Assembly (NCBI GenBank): GCA_034620365.1
Contig: JAQGEQ010000204.1
Span: 682,001-746,000, forward strand
Direction: 5' to 3'
Source: Pegea sp. RAD2-039
Lineage: Eukaryota; Chordata; Thaliacea; Salpida; Salpidae
DNA length: 64,000 bases
Part shown: positions 24,399 through 37,303 of the stretch, one piece after another
Layout: each line of letters opens with the position of its first letter
Numbering within the stretch: the stretch's first letter is position 1
The notes under the pieces: generated by a model
Told to the model about the DNA's origin: nothing
The model's input: only the letters and a program-made list of their open reading frames with translations
Databases searched by the model: none
Made by a program: the position numbers and the translations under genes

Positions 24399-26477
24399 AT
24401 CACAGGACTAAATTTTACTATATCCTATTACACAGACGTGTTTTTGAAATTGTACAAAACTTTTTCTGATTAGTTTGTTATACAATGTTGTGCGCTATTA
24501 GTGGTTAAAAATGGTAGTTTATACTTTTGATTTGATATAATTTTGTGTTACTTATACATATGGTAGTAATCTACGCCAACAAGAATTTATTGCAAGACTT
24601 TTTTCGATATTTTTTATTTATATTTTTTATTATTTATAATCAGTCTTAGAAAAACATTAAATTAAAGGCAGGGTACAAAATTAAACAAAAAAATAACTCA
24701 TTAAAAATTTGCCAAGTATTTATAAAAAGTAAACTTTATACGAAACATTTTTTACTTAAAAATCCTTAAAAAAGAAGCTATTAGTTCAACGTTCCATATC
24801 TTTTAACAAAATTTTAAAATAAGCTAGTTGTTAAACTAGAATAAATAATCAATTGAAAAAATCTTATTTTGTTATTTATGTATTCAAAAAGTTGAAACCT
24901 CTTTATGAATAGAAGTATAACGCTTTAATTTATACTTATGTTGATATAATTAGATAAAATAATATAAGATTTTACATAAATTAAGTTTGAAAATATCGGA
25001 TTATTATTCTTAGGTATACATCCAACAGTTTTGCACCTAAATACCATCGCTTAATTAATTTGACAAACAAAAGCAATTTTTGAAACTCAAATAGAAATCT
25101 TTAAATTTAAAAATATTTTTTTTCTCTAAATGAAATCTGTAACTTATTTTGAATTTGGTAGTTAAAGATTTCTTTACTCTGAGCACACCAAGACATCTAT
25201 CTAAATGGTAGTATTTATTTCTTACATTAAATAAATGGTCTCTACTCAGTCTTTTATACGAGAATATAACTTTGAGATTAAGTAAAGTTTTCTTTTCTTT
25301 AACGTTTTTCATCAGTTTACTTGCAAAAGTTTTACAAATTGCTTCTTTACTTGTTCTTATGTATATCAATTGAGTTAAATTACATTACAGATAGTTTGGG
25401 TGATATCATAGCTATCCTGGTAATCTATGTTTTACCACCAGCAAAATTTTGTATTGTGAGTTTTTTAGACTATAGAGGATTCATGCTGAATATTCAATTC
25501 ATTCTTTTAGTTAAATTTTATCATCTCGACATTTTCAGTAACACTCTAGTAGCTTTTTCAATGAGGTAACCATGTTTATTCAACGCATGGTCTTCTTGAT
25601 GATTAATTATACATCTTTTACAGCGAAGAAAAAATGGAGTCTACAGAAAGATTGTGAAATAATTGAAATAAATCAGTTTTCGTAAAATCAAAGTTACAAT
25701 TAGTATCAATAATTTGAAATACTTTTAAAAAAGCAGAAACTAAATCATTTTTTGTAAGTGTTTATATTGAATAACTTTTATGGAATTTAAACAAATTGAT
25801 ATTTGTTCAAATATAAATTAGAAATTCAAATAATAGAAAAACTATTTTTGGAAAAATATTAATTCAAAACGTTTTTAAGAAATACAAAAAAATAAGTAAC
25901 TTCTGAAATAAGATAAATAAACAAGAAATAAATTGAAAAGCACATAATGTAAAATATAAGATTGAAAATATAAGCAAAGTAAACATGAACAAATAAAAAT
26001 GTTACAAATATATTTTTATAATATATATTCAATATACTTTTATAATATCTGATACTGTTTTCATCTATTATGAAATTAACTAATTTGATCGATTACTTAT
26101 AAAAAGCTCCACATTTAACACTTCAAACAAGACTAGAAAGCCATGTCAAAGCTTGTCATATAAGGCATTTTGTGCTTCATTATCAAGGGTGCTCAAAAAG
26201 CCTTCAACTGCACATAAAATTGCATTTTGCCGAATCTGACAGAGTATGAATTCTTTATTTATTTCAATAAATGCAAAGGTGTGAGTGCTTGAAGAGAGCA
26301 CCTCCCACTAACACACAAATAACTTTATCAAATAACTTTCTGCCTCATTTTATCTAATGATATTTGAATGTAAACTAATTCCATGTTTTAATTTATTAAA
26401 TGTAGTTTAGCGATTGAAAAAATTAGCATTCACCAATGACCACCTAACTTGAAATAACTTATAGCGTACTGTAGAGT
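24399..26477. other. Intergenic region between SLC5 and PRORSD1 genes
   Basis: AT-rich DNA upstream of the SLC5 start. Small open frames on both strands around 25055–25569 lack motifs and splice context. The only recognised element is the LINE 3' end at 26253–26323. The PRORSD1 3' UTR presumably begins next to it. Confidence 0.55.
26253..26323 (-). mobile_element. LINE 3' end, solo copy
   Basis: Read on the minus strand this matches the 3' end of the LINE at 38230–39260: a GGTGCTCTCTTCA motif, then CCTTTGCATTTATTG, then the terminal AAATAAATAAA. Only about 70 bases remain, the expected product of a severely 5'-truncated insertion by target-primed reverse transcription. Confidence 0.65.
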
Positions 26478-26981
26478 TTACTTTGAAAAATCGACTATGA
26501 TCATTTCATGTTTTGTCTGTTCAACAAATTTTTTGAAATCTGAGTACAGCATTCCAAGAGACGCAGTATTAACCATTGGATGAGAATAGATCCTTGCTTC
26601 ATCACTAACAGTCAAAGCTTTATCCAATATAAAATTCACTTCTAGATCTTTATCAAACATCAGAGCAAGCGGTGTTACACAACCTTGTCCAACTTTAAGT
26701 TTTTCCACCAAAATACTTTCATCAGCGAAACGTAATCCTGATAATTTTAGTTCTTTAGCCAACCATGACAAGTTAACAGTTTGATCATGTGAAGCAGTAA
26801 CTAGCCAAAGTTTTTTCTTCTTCTTATCTTTTAAGAAAAGATTTTTACAGACAAGTCCTTCAACCTCTTGAAGATGAGGCATCATAGCTTCAACAGTAAA
26901 CACCTCCGGATGAGTAACTACATTAAAATCAATTCCAAGATCTTTTAAAAAATTTTCAAGAATTTCACAATTGTTAGACAT
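26478..26981 (-). CDS. PRORSD1: YbaK/prolyl-tRNA editing domain protein
   Basis: A single-exon gene of 167 residues, about the size of the free-standing bacterial ProX and animal PRORSD1 proteins. Members of this family hydrolyse alanine wrongly attached to tRNA-Pro in trans. Family features are the opening LEN...LGIDFNVVTHPEVFTVEAM, then CKNLFLKDKKKKKLWLV, LRFADESILVEKLKVGQGCV with TPLALMFDKD, and a late YSHPMVNTASLGM segment. This order matches ProX-type domains, where the Lys after CKN and the GxGxVTP-like loop line the editing pocket; the loop here reads GQGCVTPL. The ATG at 26981 has a TTTAAG acceptor about 10 bases upstream. A LINE fragment lies about 150 bases beyond the stop. Confidence 0.9.
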   Translation of the reverse strand: MSNNCEILENFLKDLGIDFNVVTHPEVFTVEAMMPHLQEVEGLVCKNLFLKDKKKKKLWLVTASHDQTVNLSWLAKELKLSGLRFADESILVEKLKVGQGCVTPLALMFDKDLEVNFILDKALTVSDEARIYSHPMVNTASLGMLYSDFKKFVEQTKHEMIIVDFSK

Positions 26982-27959
26982 TTTAAAACACCTTAAATAA
27001 TTTTTCTAATTGTGATGCTGGTAAAAACAATCTTAAAGTTAAATTTGTTCTAATTATTAATATAAACAATTTGTATTTTCTTATATTGTTAAAAACCAAG
27101 AACAAATACAGTTATACTTTATAATTTATATATTTATAATATAAATTATGATAAGAATTATGTTAACATGATTAGAATAACAAAAGTTATGTTAGTAAAC
27201 ATATCTTGTGACTAACACCATCTTAATAATTATCTGATATATTAAAATATTTCTTATATACTTGAAATTTGATAGACTAACATTCAACTAATAAAAAATC
27301 TAAATAATTTAAATTTATTTCTAAGAGTTTGTTATTTGTTTAGCTTGGATTGTTTTTCAGATGGTCTGCTTAACATTATATATTCCTATTTCTCTGAAAA
27401 TTTGTTTGAACAGATAATCAAAATAGTGCTAAACTTTACTATTCGTTATTCATAATTAAATTTTCTATTATTTAAAGGTACATTTTATGTAAAGGGAGGA
27501 TATTTTTCATAAAAGATTATTCATTAATTTTAAATTAAAGTGATCTAAATCAAGGCTCGTTGAAAAATAACTAATAAGAACTAAAAATAATTATTTCGAA
27601 TACCATTTAATCAATTTTCAAAAAAAAAAAACTTTTTTGCTGGCTTGACGGTTTTTCAGAAATTAGAGATCCTTTTTACAAAATCTCAAAGTATTGTGTA
27701 GTTTCTATTTTCAATAATTGTCTCAAGAATGTGATCGTACCATTTTCATTTGCAAGAATATCTGTTGCCTTACAAATATGCCAGTGATGGTATTTGGCTT
27801 CTTTGTTATGGCTTTCAAGGTATTACCGAGTTATTATCGAACACTCTGATATGATATACTGGTTATTATATTACTGGTTATTATATTATTTCTGCTATAA
27901 CTTTTCATATCCTACATTTATCACTTTGAGTAATCTTTGATATTTTTTGCTGGAAGTTT

Positions 27960-28814
27960 TTGGTTGCTAGTGATTTATCTTTTTACCATGCATAATCATA
28001 TGAATCATTTAATGAAGCAGCATTTAATATCTGATGTCCAGCACGGGTTTTTGAAAGGGAGATCTTCCTTAACTCAATATCTCACTTTTCTAAATGAGCT
28101 TACAGCTTAAATTCAGCATATATGAGCTTACAAGTAATATTTCTTGTGACATCATCTACCCTTTTGCTCAGACATTTGATTCTCTACCACACAAGAAACT
28201 AATTCTTATTTTACAAAAATTAAAAATCAATAGTTGTGTCTAAAAATGAATTGAAGATTATTTACTTGGTAGAGTTCAAAAAATCATGTTGAAAAATGGT
28301 TATCTTCTGCTATTCAAGTCAACTTAGGGCTCCTCAGGATTCCGTTCTGAGCCTTCTTCTCTTTTTACTTTTTGTTGAAGATTTCATCAGAAGACTTCTA
28401 GGAGTAGATGATGTTAGTGGGTTTATATATGTAGATGACATTAAGCTAATTACTCATTACTAACCTTTTACAACTTCAAACAGCTCTACACTTTATAGAA
28501 ACTGACCTGTGAACTGGCATTTCTGCCCATAAAGTCTGAACTTATAACTTTCTCCTGTAAATCAAGTGCAGATTTCTTCATCCAATATTCCATTAATGGA
28601 TTTATTATTCCACAAATATTTTTGGTATGAGAACTTGGTATTACCTTGTTATGTGACTTTAAATGGTTCAATTATGTTTCCACATTCTTTGCGAAATCAA
28701 TTAATTAATCAATCGTGTTTGTCTTATTGTGAAGACCTTTAATTTTTATGGTCCATACTTATTATCAACCTCTTCAAATAGTACAAATGTCCAATTTTTT
28801 AATATAATGTCAGT
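27960..28814 (+). pseudogene. Decayed LINE reverse transcriptase
   Basis: Across several frameshifts and stops the plus strand reads ISDVQHGFLKGRSSLTQYL, a reverse-transcriptase core motif, then a damaged form of the GVPQGSVLSPLLF motif. FIYVDDIK, the catalytic YxDD box, follows. The downstream part (SCKSSADF, then CFHILCEINQ-like frames) parallels the copy at 38230–39260, so both belong to one CR1/Jockey-like family. The element is interrupted many times and cannot be active. Confidence 0.6.
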
Positions 28815-29078
28815 TAAATCCCAGGTAGGAAGGTCTTGCTTAGTCTACTTAATGAGAACACTTCTACGAGACGCAAAGCTCCTAACTAAAAGCTGGAGTT
28901 GGAGCCTCGTAGGCAGTTTGTGGCTCAGTGTCGTTCTGGCAGCTCCTGGGACGCCAGCTGGGAGTAGTTGCATCAGTCATTCTGTTCCGCTGGCGTAAAG
29001 AGTGGAATCCTGCTGTATGGGCAACAACTGGATTTATATAACTTCTGCTCTGATTACAGTATCTGCGAGAACCGAAGT
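28815..29078 (+). mobile_element. SINE copy 2
   Basis: Matches copy 1 over most of its body: ACGAGACGCAAAGCTCCTAA, AGCTGGAGTTGGAGCCTCG, GTCGTTCTGGCAGCTCCTGG, AGAGTGGAATCCTGCTGTAT and GGGCAACAACTGG. The B-box head seen in copy 1 is not recognisable here, so this copy is probably 5'-truncated. It starts directly after the LINE remnant. Confidence 0.75.
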
Positions 29079-29112
29079 AAGTAGCTTATATAAATTACGC
29101 ATATAAGTAATC

Positions 29113-29300
29113 ATGTTGGGTAATTGGTCAGTATTTTTCGATTATCGGCATTCTCTGACTTTGGGAGCAAATATGTTATTTCTTCTGTATGCCAGAATGG
29201 TTGCTGCTCATTTGTTCAGTTGGTTTGCAGCCACTTTATGTGCAGTTGACAGGTGGTGCAACCAGATATCTGGCACTTTGTCATTACCAGGTGACTTCCA
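29113..29300 (-). pseudogene. Reverse transcriptase remnant, second LINE type
   Basis: The minus strand reads WKSPGNDKVPDIWLHHLSTA, followed by ANQLN and a damaged copy of the KNYRPIT motif (KNTDQLP). This is the N-terminal reverse-transcriptase region of non-LTR elements (pattern KSPGPDxIPNFWLK...PKNYRPITCL). Its phase and wording differ from the plus-strand LINE at 27960, so it is a different element, also inactive. Confidence 0.55.
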
Positions 29301-31306
29301 TTTCTGAGTGTTGCTCAAGAAACTTCCTCAACTAATATTAGATTCCACTGCTGCTGGGGTATATGTTGCATATCCTCAGTTTCTGTGCGAATCCAATCTG
29401 TATTGTTATTATGTTGCACCGAGCTACTCTAACTGCTAAAACTCTTTAAGTTAAACTCTGAGTCTTTGAGTTTTTATTCACTTTCTTGATATCAGTAATT
29501 CTTTGACCTCAACAGGGTTAATCGCGTCAAATTCTGTGTAATCTTTTTTCAAAAATGATTTTTTTTATTATTGCTGATGTACTCATTTTTTTTGGGGAAA
29601 TTTTTTCTTCGTTTTTTTTTTTTAAACGTTCTTTTTGCACTAGGCCCTTCAAGATATTTTTTCTGGTTCATTGTGGCTTTGAAATACCACGATTTTCTGT
29701 TGCAGAATAGGGCGTAGCGTAGATGTAAAAGTTTGGAGGTTTAGATCTGGTAAGACCTTATTTTGTTCTTTGCTTTTTGTAACTCTTCTTCTGAAGAACA
29801 TTGTCATGACTTCAGAACGTGATAAGTCTTAAAGTTTTGTAACAGATGTTTTTACTTCAGTACATTCAAAGACCATTTTGTGTCAGATCAGAGATTGACT
29901 TGCTGTTGTTGGGGTTGCTATTATCTTCTACCAAGTTTTCTTTTATTTCATCAGAATTTTTGCGTACTTTTGTTATTATTTGGTCCAATTCTTGTTATGT
30001 TACATTTCCTAAGATGCTTCTGCGGTGGTTAGCCAACTTGTTATCTAGATTTGATCTGAACGATGTTAATTTCATTTTACTTTCACATCAACTCTACATT
30101 TGCTTCCTTGCTCTTGCTGAAGGTCTTCCCAATGCAGAATAATATGCCCCCAATGACTACTTTATATTCTTCTTTTGTCTGTGAGAACCTTTGCTCACAT
30201 TTGGTATCGAGATTATTTGTTGTCAGAATTTAGCCACATTAGTGTGACCATTATTCTTAAATGATTATGTTTCAATATAAAGCATCAAAATGGATTATAT
30301 TTAGCAATAAAACTAATTAAAAGACACTTCTAGCTAACATACAAGTTATATTACTTAGCAGTAGTATCTTCAAAAAAATTGATTGGCTCAAAATAAGCAA
30401 TCAAATCGCTTTTAAAGTAATTTCGTCACATTACAATTTAAGCTGCACCAAAACCTAAAATAAATTTAATACCGGTCTTTTATTTCTTCAATTTTAATTA
30501 CTACATTATAATAAAAATATTAATTTGTTGAAACAATTGAATCTTAAATTTTATAAAAATTTGTTTTGGCTTTGATTAAAACCAGAAACTCTATAATTAT
30601 GCGACCAAAATTGTCATAACACTTGTTTTGTCAAAGTTTCTATAAAGCATATCAAGCTTAAAAAATTAATCTTATAAATTTTAAGTTTTGATATTAACTA
30701 GCATTTGTATATAAGCATTTGGTTGTATATAAGCTGTTACTGTGAATGCATATAAAAATTTATGCTTTTATTTGTAAGCATTTTTTGTTCAAAATCTAGG
30801 TAAACATTTTTGAATGACCTTAGAAGCTCTAATATAACAACAAGAGTTATCTTATTGTATTTCTATTCCAATAAACAATTTTTGTGTAAAAGCTTAAAAT
30901 TTTTGAGAATTATGAATTTAAAGAAATTCTAAATACTCCATTATGAATTAAACTAATGAATAATTGTATAAACTGTTCTGTTGATAATGTATAATTCATC
31001 TGGTTGTTATGCAATTATTAATTTTGTTTAATTTTAAAATATTTAATTTCAAAGTAAAATTATGTTTTTTTAAATCTATATGGTAGCTCACTGAAAAAGG
31101 CTTTGTATAAAAAAATATATATATGATTTCATTTTGCTTGTAGAATAGTTTAATTTAGGTTTATCTATTTCTTAGAGTAGTTAGTTTTGTTGGAAGTTAG
31201 TTTTAACTATCTGTTAAATATTGTTTCCATTTTCAAAAACCAAAAATATTATTTGCTAGCTTGCAAAGAAACTTTACAATTTGAACTCATTTTTCCAAAA
31301 AATTTA

Positions 31307-33033
31307 ATGCCATCAACAATTTATGAGAGAAAAGAGGTTTCACCTCTGATGCAGAAGGCTCTTAGACTTTACATCTTGAGAGAGAAAGAAAAACTAAAAC
31401 AAGGTTTGATCATGCTAAGATCTTCATTTCTTTATCTTTCCTATTTATAGAAGCTGCAGAAGCTGAAAAAAACTTTGAAAGGCGAGTGCGTGAAGAAGAA
31501 GAAAAGAGAAAGAAAAAACAAGAAGAACTTTCAACCATGGAAGACATAAAGGATCAGGTGGAGATCTCTTTATTTTTTAATAAGCAAAGAAAATGTTATA
31601 TTTATCAAGCAAACTCATTAAATTTGATTTTGTAGCTTGCTCAGTTACATAAGAAACTTGAAAACTTGCGACAGGAGAAACATCAATTGTTCTTCAGATT
31701 TAAAAGATTATTAAATGATGAAAACTTAAAAAAGGCCCAGAAACACCAAAGAGAAAACTACAAGTAATTTGCTTCAGGTTTTAATCAGTAATTAATATTA
31801 ACAATAGTAATTAATTAAGTTTAACTTAAATTTATGTCAAATTCTTGTTTAGGTTTGTTCAGGAAACTTTTTGAAAACATTATAATAGTTTATTTTTTAA
31901 GATTTATTATTCTTAGAATAGTAAGAATTGATCTAAATATTTTTATATCTTGAAAACTATCTGAGTGGTATATTTAAAAATTAAAATAATAAATATATTT
32001 TTAGTGAAGTACAATCCAACAATCTAATTCAAAATCGATTTCATTCTGCTCAAGGTATTTAGATTTATAAAATATCTTTTAACGTTGATACTTAAATATC
32101 TATAAAGGCTAAGGGTCAAATCTATTTATAGGCTAATTATTTTAGATATCAATAAGTCTTCCAAACTAGTTTTAAAACATTATACAAAAACTAAAATATT
32201 TTTGTTACATAATATCCTACATAAAAAGAAGTTACATTTATATATAGAGGCTTTTATTAACGTCTACTTCACCCAAACTACGCATAAATTACGAATAAAT
32301 TAACTTAGTAACATAAAGATGACTTTGTCAGCAGCAGCAAGTCATCTGCAGTTACCTCAACAAGCTTACTTTTTACATAACACAGTTCAAGCGGGTAGAT
32401 ATCTAAACTTTCAGCTAGTAACATCTCAACTTTGCATGATCGTGTGTTTCTTCTTGTCGTTTTCCTCAGATTCTTTCAATTTAACTAATTTCAACTTTAC
32501 CGTTTTATTTGGTTGGTTTAGTGGTCATTTCTGCTTCAATTTGTTTGTCATAAGATTAGAAAAATAATCAAAACCAACAAAATATCTTCAGTTGCAGCCG
32601 GATCATCAATTATGTCTCCCGGAAGACTACATTATCCTCCTCCTCATCACCTCTCATCTCCTTCTAATAGTCAAGGAAGTTAGTTATTATCCTCAATTAA
32701 TCTTTATTTAGAATCTTGTGTCCTAGGAAAACTCTCAGATCAAAGCGATGAGTCAACCCGATCACGAAGCAATCCCATGAAGGCACAACAAGTCGATCTT
32801 CTTCTTCTTTCTCTTTCCAAAGTCATTTTATTTGATTTCAGGTTATTCCTTCGAGTTACAGCTTGAGTGGACGCCATAATCGATCTCCCTCTAGCGGTAG
32901 AATACCAAGAATGGATTCGGACCAGGTGCCGTCATTGGATCGTGATGTCATTATTTAAATCATTTTTTTTCAGTTTACATCTAACCAAGATCTGATAATG
33001 ACTCATCAAGCTAAAATTCCCAGATTAAAATGA
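31307..33033 (+). CDS. GPS2: G protein pathway suppressor 2 homologue
   Basis: GPS2 is a small nuclear subunit of the NCoR/SMRT–HDAC3–TBL1 corepressor complex. Nine exons, 31307–31403, 31451–31557, 31636–31763, 32005–32054, 32332–32394, 32592–32678, 32727–32791, 32842–32925 and 32974–33033, encode 246 residues (human 327). The first 110 residues form a charged coiled coil. MPSTIYERKEVSPLMQKAL parallels human MPALLERPKLSNAMARAL, EEEKRKKKQEELSTMEDIKDQ parallels EEQERRKKKEMEERMSLEETKEQ, and LENLRQEKHQLFFRFKRLL parallels LLALQEEKHQLFLQLKKVL. The rest is a shorter low-complexity tail rich in Ser, Pro, His and Gln. Small exons and introns are typical of the region. Exons 4–7 rest on splice logic and composition rather than strong similarity. 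Confidence 0.9.
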
Positions 33034-36000
33034 TCGTTTAGATGGTGTAGAGGAAGATTATTGGTACAAAATATTTGTAAATTGTGATTGAAAATTTTGG
33101 GAATAAAAAATAAATCGAAATTGTAGCAAGAGTCATTTTATCATAAAAAATTTCACATCATCAATTTGTAATTCATGTTGTAAAATATTTAATCAAAATA
33201 TTATTCTATGAGAGATAGTTTTTACAGTTAAGCCTGCTACTACTTTTAATTATTTAAATATCAGAACAATTTAAAATCAACATTTCTATCAACACATTCT
33301 TTCAATTTTCTTTGATATTTACTTCAATGAAAACATTCAAACTTTATATTTGAATAAAATCATATTAGATTATTAAAATTTAAATCGTTCAAAGTGTATT
33401 GAATTGGTTATATTCACTTTATAGAAGAATTTCAGCCTAATAAGAGTCTAACCAAAAGTTAGGCTTTTTTGTCAAACCTTATAGAAAGTAAACTAGCAAT
33501 CTTCAAAACATTATCATAACTGAATACGGAAGATGACTCAATTTAAAACAATATTGATGTAATACACATAAAAAAATTTTACCCAAAAATAAATAACATT
33601 TTATATAAAAGTTATCCGTAAATATTTTATTTAGTTTCAAAAGCTAGTTGCTTGAATCAAATAGTTGTATGTTTAATAAATTATAATTTCAGATGAAAGT
33701 TATTTATCTGTGAATTTATTTGAACAACTTTTTAAGTAGACTACTTCAATTCTATCACAAGAGAAAGCAAATTATAAGTATAGATATGGCGATTTGCTTG
33801 TCACTTCTATTTTACTTGCTTGAGAATTCTTAAGTTTACATATTTACTTTTTTAAATAGCATATCTTTAATACATTTTTTTGCTTGATTATTTCCCAAAA
33901 TTTCTGCAAAACTTTATTTTTGATTTATAATTTAATGAGAAAGTTGCTGGGTCAGCAAATTTCAGTTTTAGGTGTGAGTTTGCTGAATTGCAAAAAAAAC
34001 TGTTTAAAAAGTTTCAATTTTATTAGAAATTCTTTTTGCTGAATTCATTTTTCATGCATCTCTGAATGCAATTAGTTCATTTGTAATTTTCTCAAATAAT
34101 TAAAAAGAATTATGCATAAAAAGCTAAGAATTTAGAAATTTACATAAAAAATTGATTGCAAAACTTTATTTAGATCTTTATCTTTAAGTCGATTTCAGTT
34201 AGCTTAAAAAGTGTAACTATAGAAATTATTTTATGTTGGAAAGATATATTTTGTAGAAGAGTTACTACAGTTAAAACATTTGTTGTGACCAAACAAGCAG
34301 AAAGTTTTTTGGGCATATTTTGAATATGACCTTTCTGAAATTGGCTTTTCACATTTTAAGCGTTCAAATGAAGGCAAATGAAATGTTTGGTAGGTCTCAA
34401 TTTAGACTCCAATTGATTCAACTATTTACGTAAGCAAAGAGAAAAGAATCAGACGGCGGTTCAAATTGTCGGACTGTCAGGCACTTCCGAATAACAAATT
34501 TATTTTTTTCTGCCTAGCTTTGCATTCTCTTGGTATTCCGGAAGTTCTACGTTTTAATAAGACTTCATTCGAAACTGAAGGGTTTCCTGCCATGAGGCTA
34601 TTTAGAGTAAGTTTCTGACTTTACTTCAACAGAGTTTGATTTGCAGTTGCAAAGTAGGTAAGGAAAAGTTGATGAAATGGAAAATGTGGAAATAGATTGT
34701 CGCTCAAAGGATTGCTTTGTTACCTACGGTACCAGAACACAAGCTGTCTCGTACCGTGAGTAATAAAGCACTTCAGTGGGTTGAAAATCAACTTTAAATC
34801 TTTGTCAAGGTCGGAATAGTTAGGAGGTTTGTTGATAAACATTTTATTTGATAGGATTTTAACTATTTTCTTCAAAAATCTATAAAACTAAGACTGCATT
34901 TCCTTGCAGTTATAACATTGTCAGTTTTTTTTTCAAAAAGAAAGCAACTTTTCCATCCAATAAATTTTAATGTTTTTAGTATTTGCTAAGTTTTACTTTC
35001 TTTGAGTTCCATTTGAAGTTTTTAAGCTTTTCTAGTAAATATGCCAAGGTAACGGTGATGTTTGGAAGCTGAAGCCTGCCTTGTAATTTCCTGTTGTGAG
35101 CGAATACTGACTATGATTCACATTTCTTTCTTAGCTTTTAAAAAGTTAGTTTAAAACACGGTTAAGCAAAGCGGAACTTTTTTAGTATTGAGTTGCTTTT
35201 TGAAATCATTTTTGACTTTAGGTTAATATTGGAGAAGTATAATTCCTTTTGACTTCCGCACTAAATGACGTCATCAAAAGAGAAGAAATTGGCGTTGACG
35301 TTTTCCTATATAGCAGGTGCTTTAAAAATAGTGTTTCACTATTACTTCAATGAACCGTTCTACTTTTACGCATTTGTTATTTCACTCAATAAATAAATTT
35401 GAAGCTCTCATATTTACTTGTGATTCTTTCTAATTTTATGGAACTTTTTCCTAAAACGAAATGAAGACACTTTGAACCACTTATTTAATTTGAGTTAAAA
35501 ATCAATGTGGAAAGTTTTTCTTTGATAAACATTGATAACTCTATTAACTTTTATATACATTTTTGATTTGTTTAAAAACTTTTTCGAAAGAACTTTGGTT
35601 CAGTTTTTATAATTTGTTCACTTTTTTATGCGAATATTTAATTTTCTTAATCTTGAATAAATTGGATTTTTTAAATATATGTATTGAATAAAAAAAATAA
35701 GTTTCAGAAAACACTAGTTCAACATCACACCTAAGTAAGCTTCAAAGTATTTATTTGATACTTACTAGGAATATATAAAAACTTAGAAAATAAAGTTGTT
35801 TACTGAAAGTATGCTATTCTAGTTTGAAGAATTGATGCTTAAAATATATTTTTTGATACACAATGGAACAAATAGCTTAATTTTATCTTCTAAGGGCAGA
35901 AATTATTTAATACAAAAGTGATTAAAAAAGTGAAAATTAAGAATCAGTAAAACTGACAGAAACCTTTTTCAGTTAATTCTCGAATATCGGTGATCAGTGT

Positions 36001-37303
36001 AATGATAATAATTCTTTATAAAAGATTATAATTCTTTATTCAATTTATAATAGGCGACTAGCAACAACGATAAGTGACGCTTAACGCCACACTATTACAA
36101 AATGAACTAGGTATGTAAAGAAATAAGGGCGAAACATTTACGTAAGCGGCTAAGTATTCTACTGTTACCTAATTCAAATAAACCACAATCAGGGAAAACG
36201 CCCCTGTAGGAAAATGGTCTTCTAAAATCGGCAAAACTGTTCATCAGGAAATCTTTCCTATTGGTTACTTAAATATTGAATTCAGAAAAAGGTGAAAATA
36301 GCATCAGTAGAAATAAGTCACGGGAAGAAGATCAAATCAAAGGAGCTTTTGATTAAAAGTAAAATAAACTTGCAATTTACTCAGGTTTGATCTTACTACT
36401 AATTTCTGGGAAAGGCATAGTTTGTTTGTTTTTTGATCTTATTTTAAGGATTTGTTTGTGAATTAGATAAATGAATATTCAAGGTAAATAAAATTCCAAA
36501 AAATTTATGAACCTGCTTATAGTTTGAAGAACGCCTTTTCTTGGTTTCATGAAAAAAAAACTCTACTTTATAGTATATTTGTTCAACTTTATGCTGAAAT
36601 TTTGTCTACTGATAGGTACAAATAGCAACCAATAATTGCTGAAACTTTGTACCTGTCACGTTTCAATTGATTGTCCAATTGATTCTTGATAAGCAAATTT
36701 ATTTGTGAAGCAATTGATAGAGTTTCACATCCAGTTAGAAAGACGTTGATCACAAGCTTTAAATCCAAATTTTTGTACAACCAGATTTATATAGCTGGAT
36801 AAAAAATCAAGCAATTTAAATCTGACTTTTATCAGTAGAGTATTCTCTTAAAAATATCAACGATGAAACTACTTTAATAATCACGATAAACTACATATTT
36901 AAAAACCACCATCTGTAAATATACAACTAAAACCAATACCAATGAAACTCTTGAACATTATTTACATTTAATCAATTTACTTCAAATCCACATAAATTTC
37001 GTTTTTAAAATAAGTTTATTTGAAACGGTAGTTTTTTTATAGCAAATGGGCGTTTAGATAACAAGTTTTCTCCAACACTATATGTTAACAGAAATGTTTG
37101 AAACTGTTTTAAAGTTTTAGTCAAAAATAAACTCAGAAAGGAAGTCGTTAGAACTTTTCGTACCAAGCACAAACGAAATCAGCAATTGAAAATGCAATGA
37201 CAAAATTTAACTAAAATAAATTTGTTGCAGTTTTTCTATTATTTTCTTATTTGATGTTCGATGTATGCAATAAAATTGTAGATAAAATTATATTAATTGA
37301 TTA
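33034..37303. other. Intergenic region after GPS2
   Basis: The first part should be the GPS2 3' UTR. An exon-like open stretch at about 34510–34610 and an inverted-repeat-family copy at 36132–36176 are the only structured items. Otherwise AT-rich DNA with no recognisable gene. Upstream exons of the small gene at 37304 may lie here but could not be fixed. Confidence 0.5.
36132..36176 (-). repeat. Third copy of the inverted-repeat terminus
   Basis: ACATTTACGTAAGCGGCTAA followed by GTATTCTACTGTTACCTAAT is the reverse complement of the left arm at 16081–16123 with a few changes. The adjoining 80 bases toward 36050 also show weaker similarity to the sequence inside that element. A matching second arm was not found nearby. 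Confidence 0.5.

Larger units (their letters stand above)
26982..31306. other. Repeat-rich intergenic region
   Basis: About 4.3 kb without a supported host gene. It holds a plus-strand LINE remnant (27960–28814), a SINE copy abutting it (28815–29078) and a minus-strand reverse-transcriptase fragment just beyond (29113–29300). Open frames at 28729 and 29846 read through these repeats. The last kilobase before GPS2 is plain AT-rich DNA. Confidence 0.6.

Noticed and set aside
25055..25569. Overlapping open frames on both strands upstream of PRORSD1
   Set aside because: Neither shows domain motifs; the length is within chance for this composition.
28729..28998. Open frame of 89 codons
   Set aside because: Runs across the LINE remnant into the SINE; not a gene.
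29846..30142. Open frame of 98 codons with hydrophobic stretches
   Set aside because: No family match or splice partners; in a repeat-rich region.
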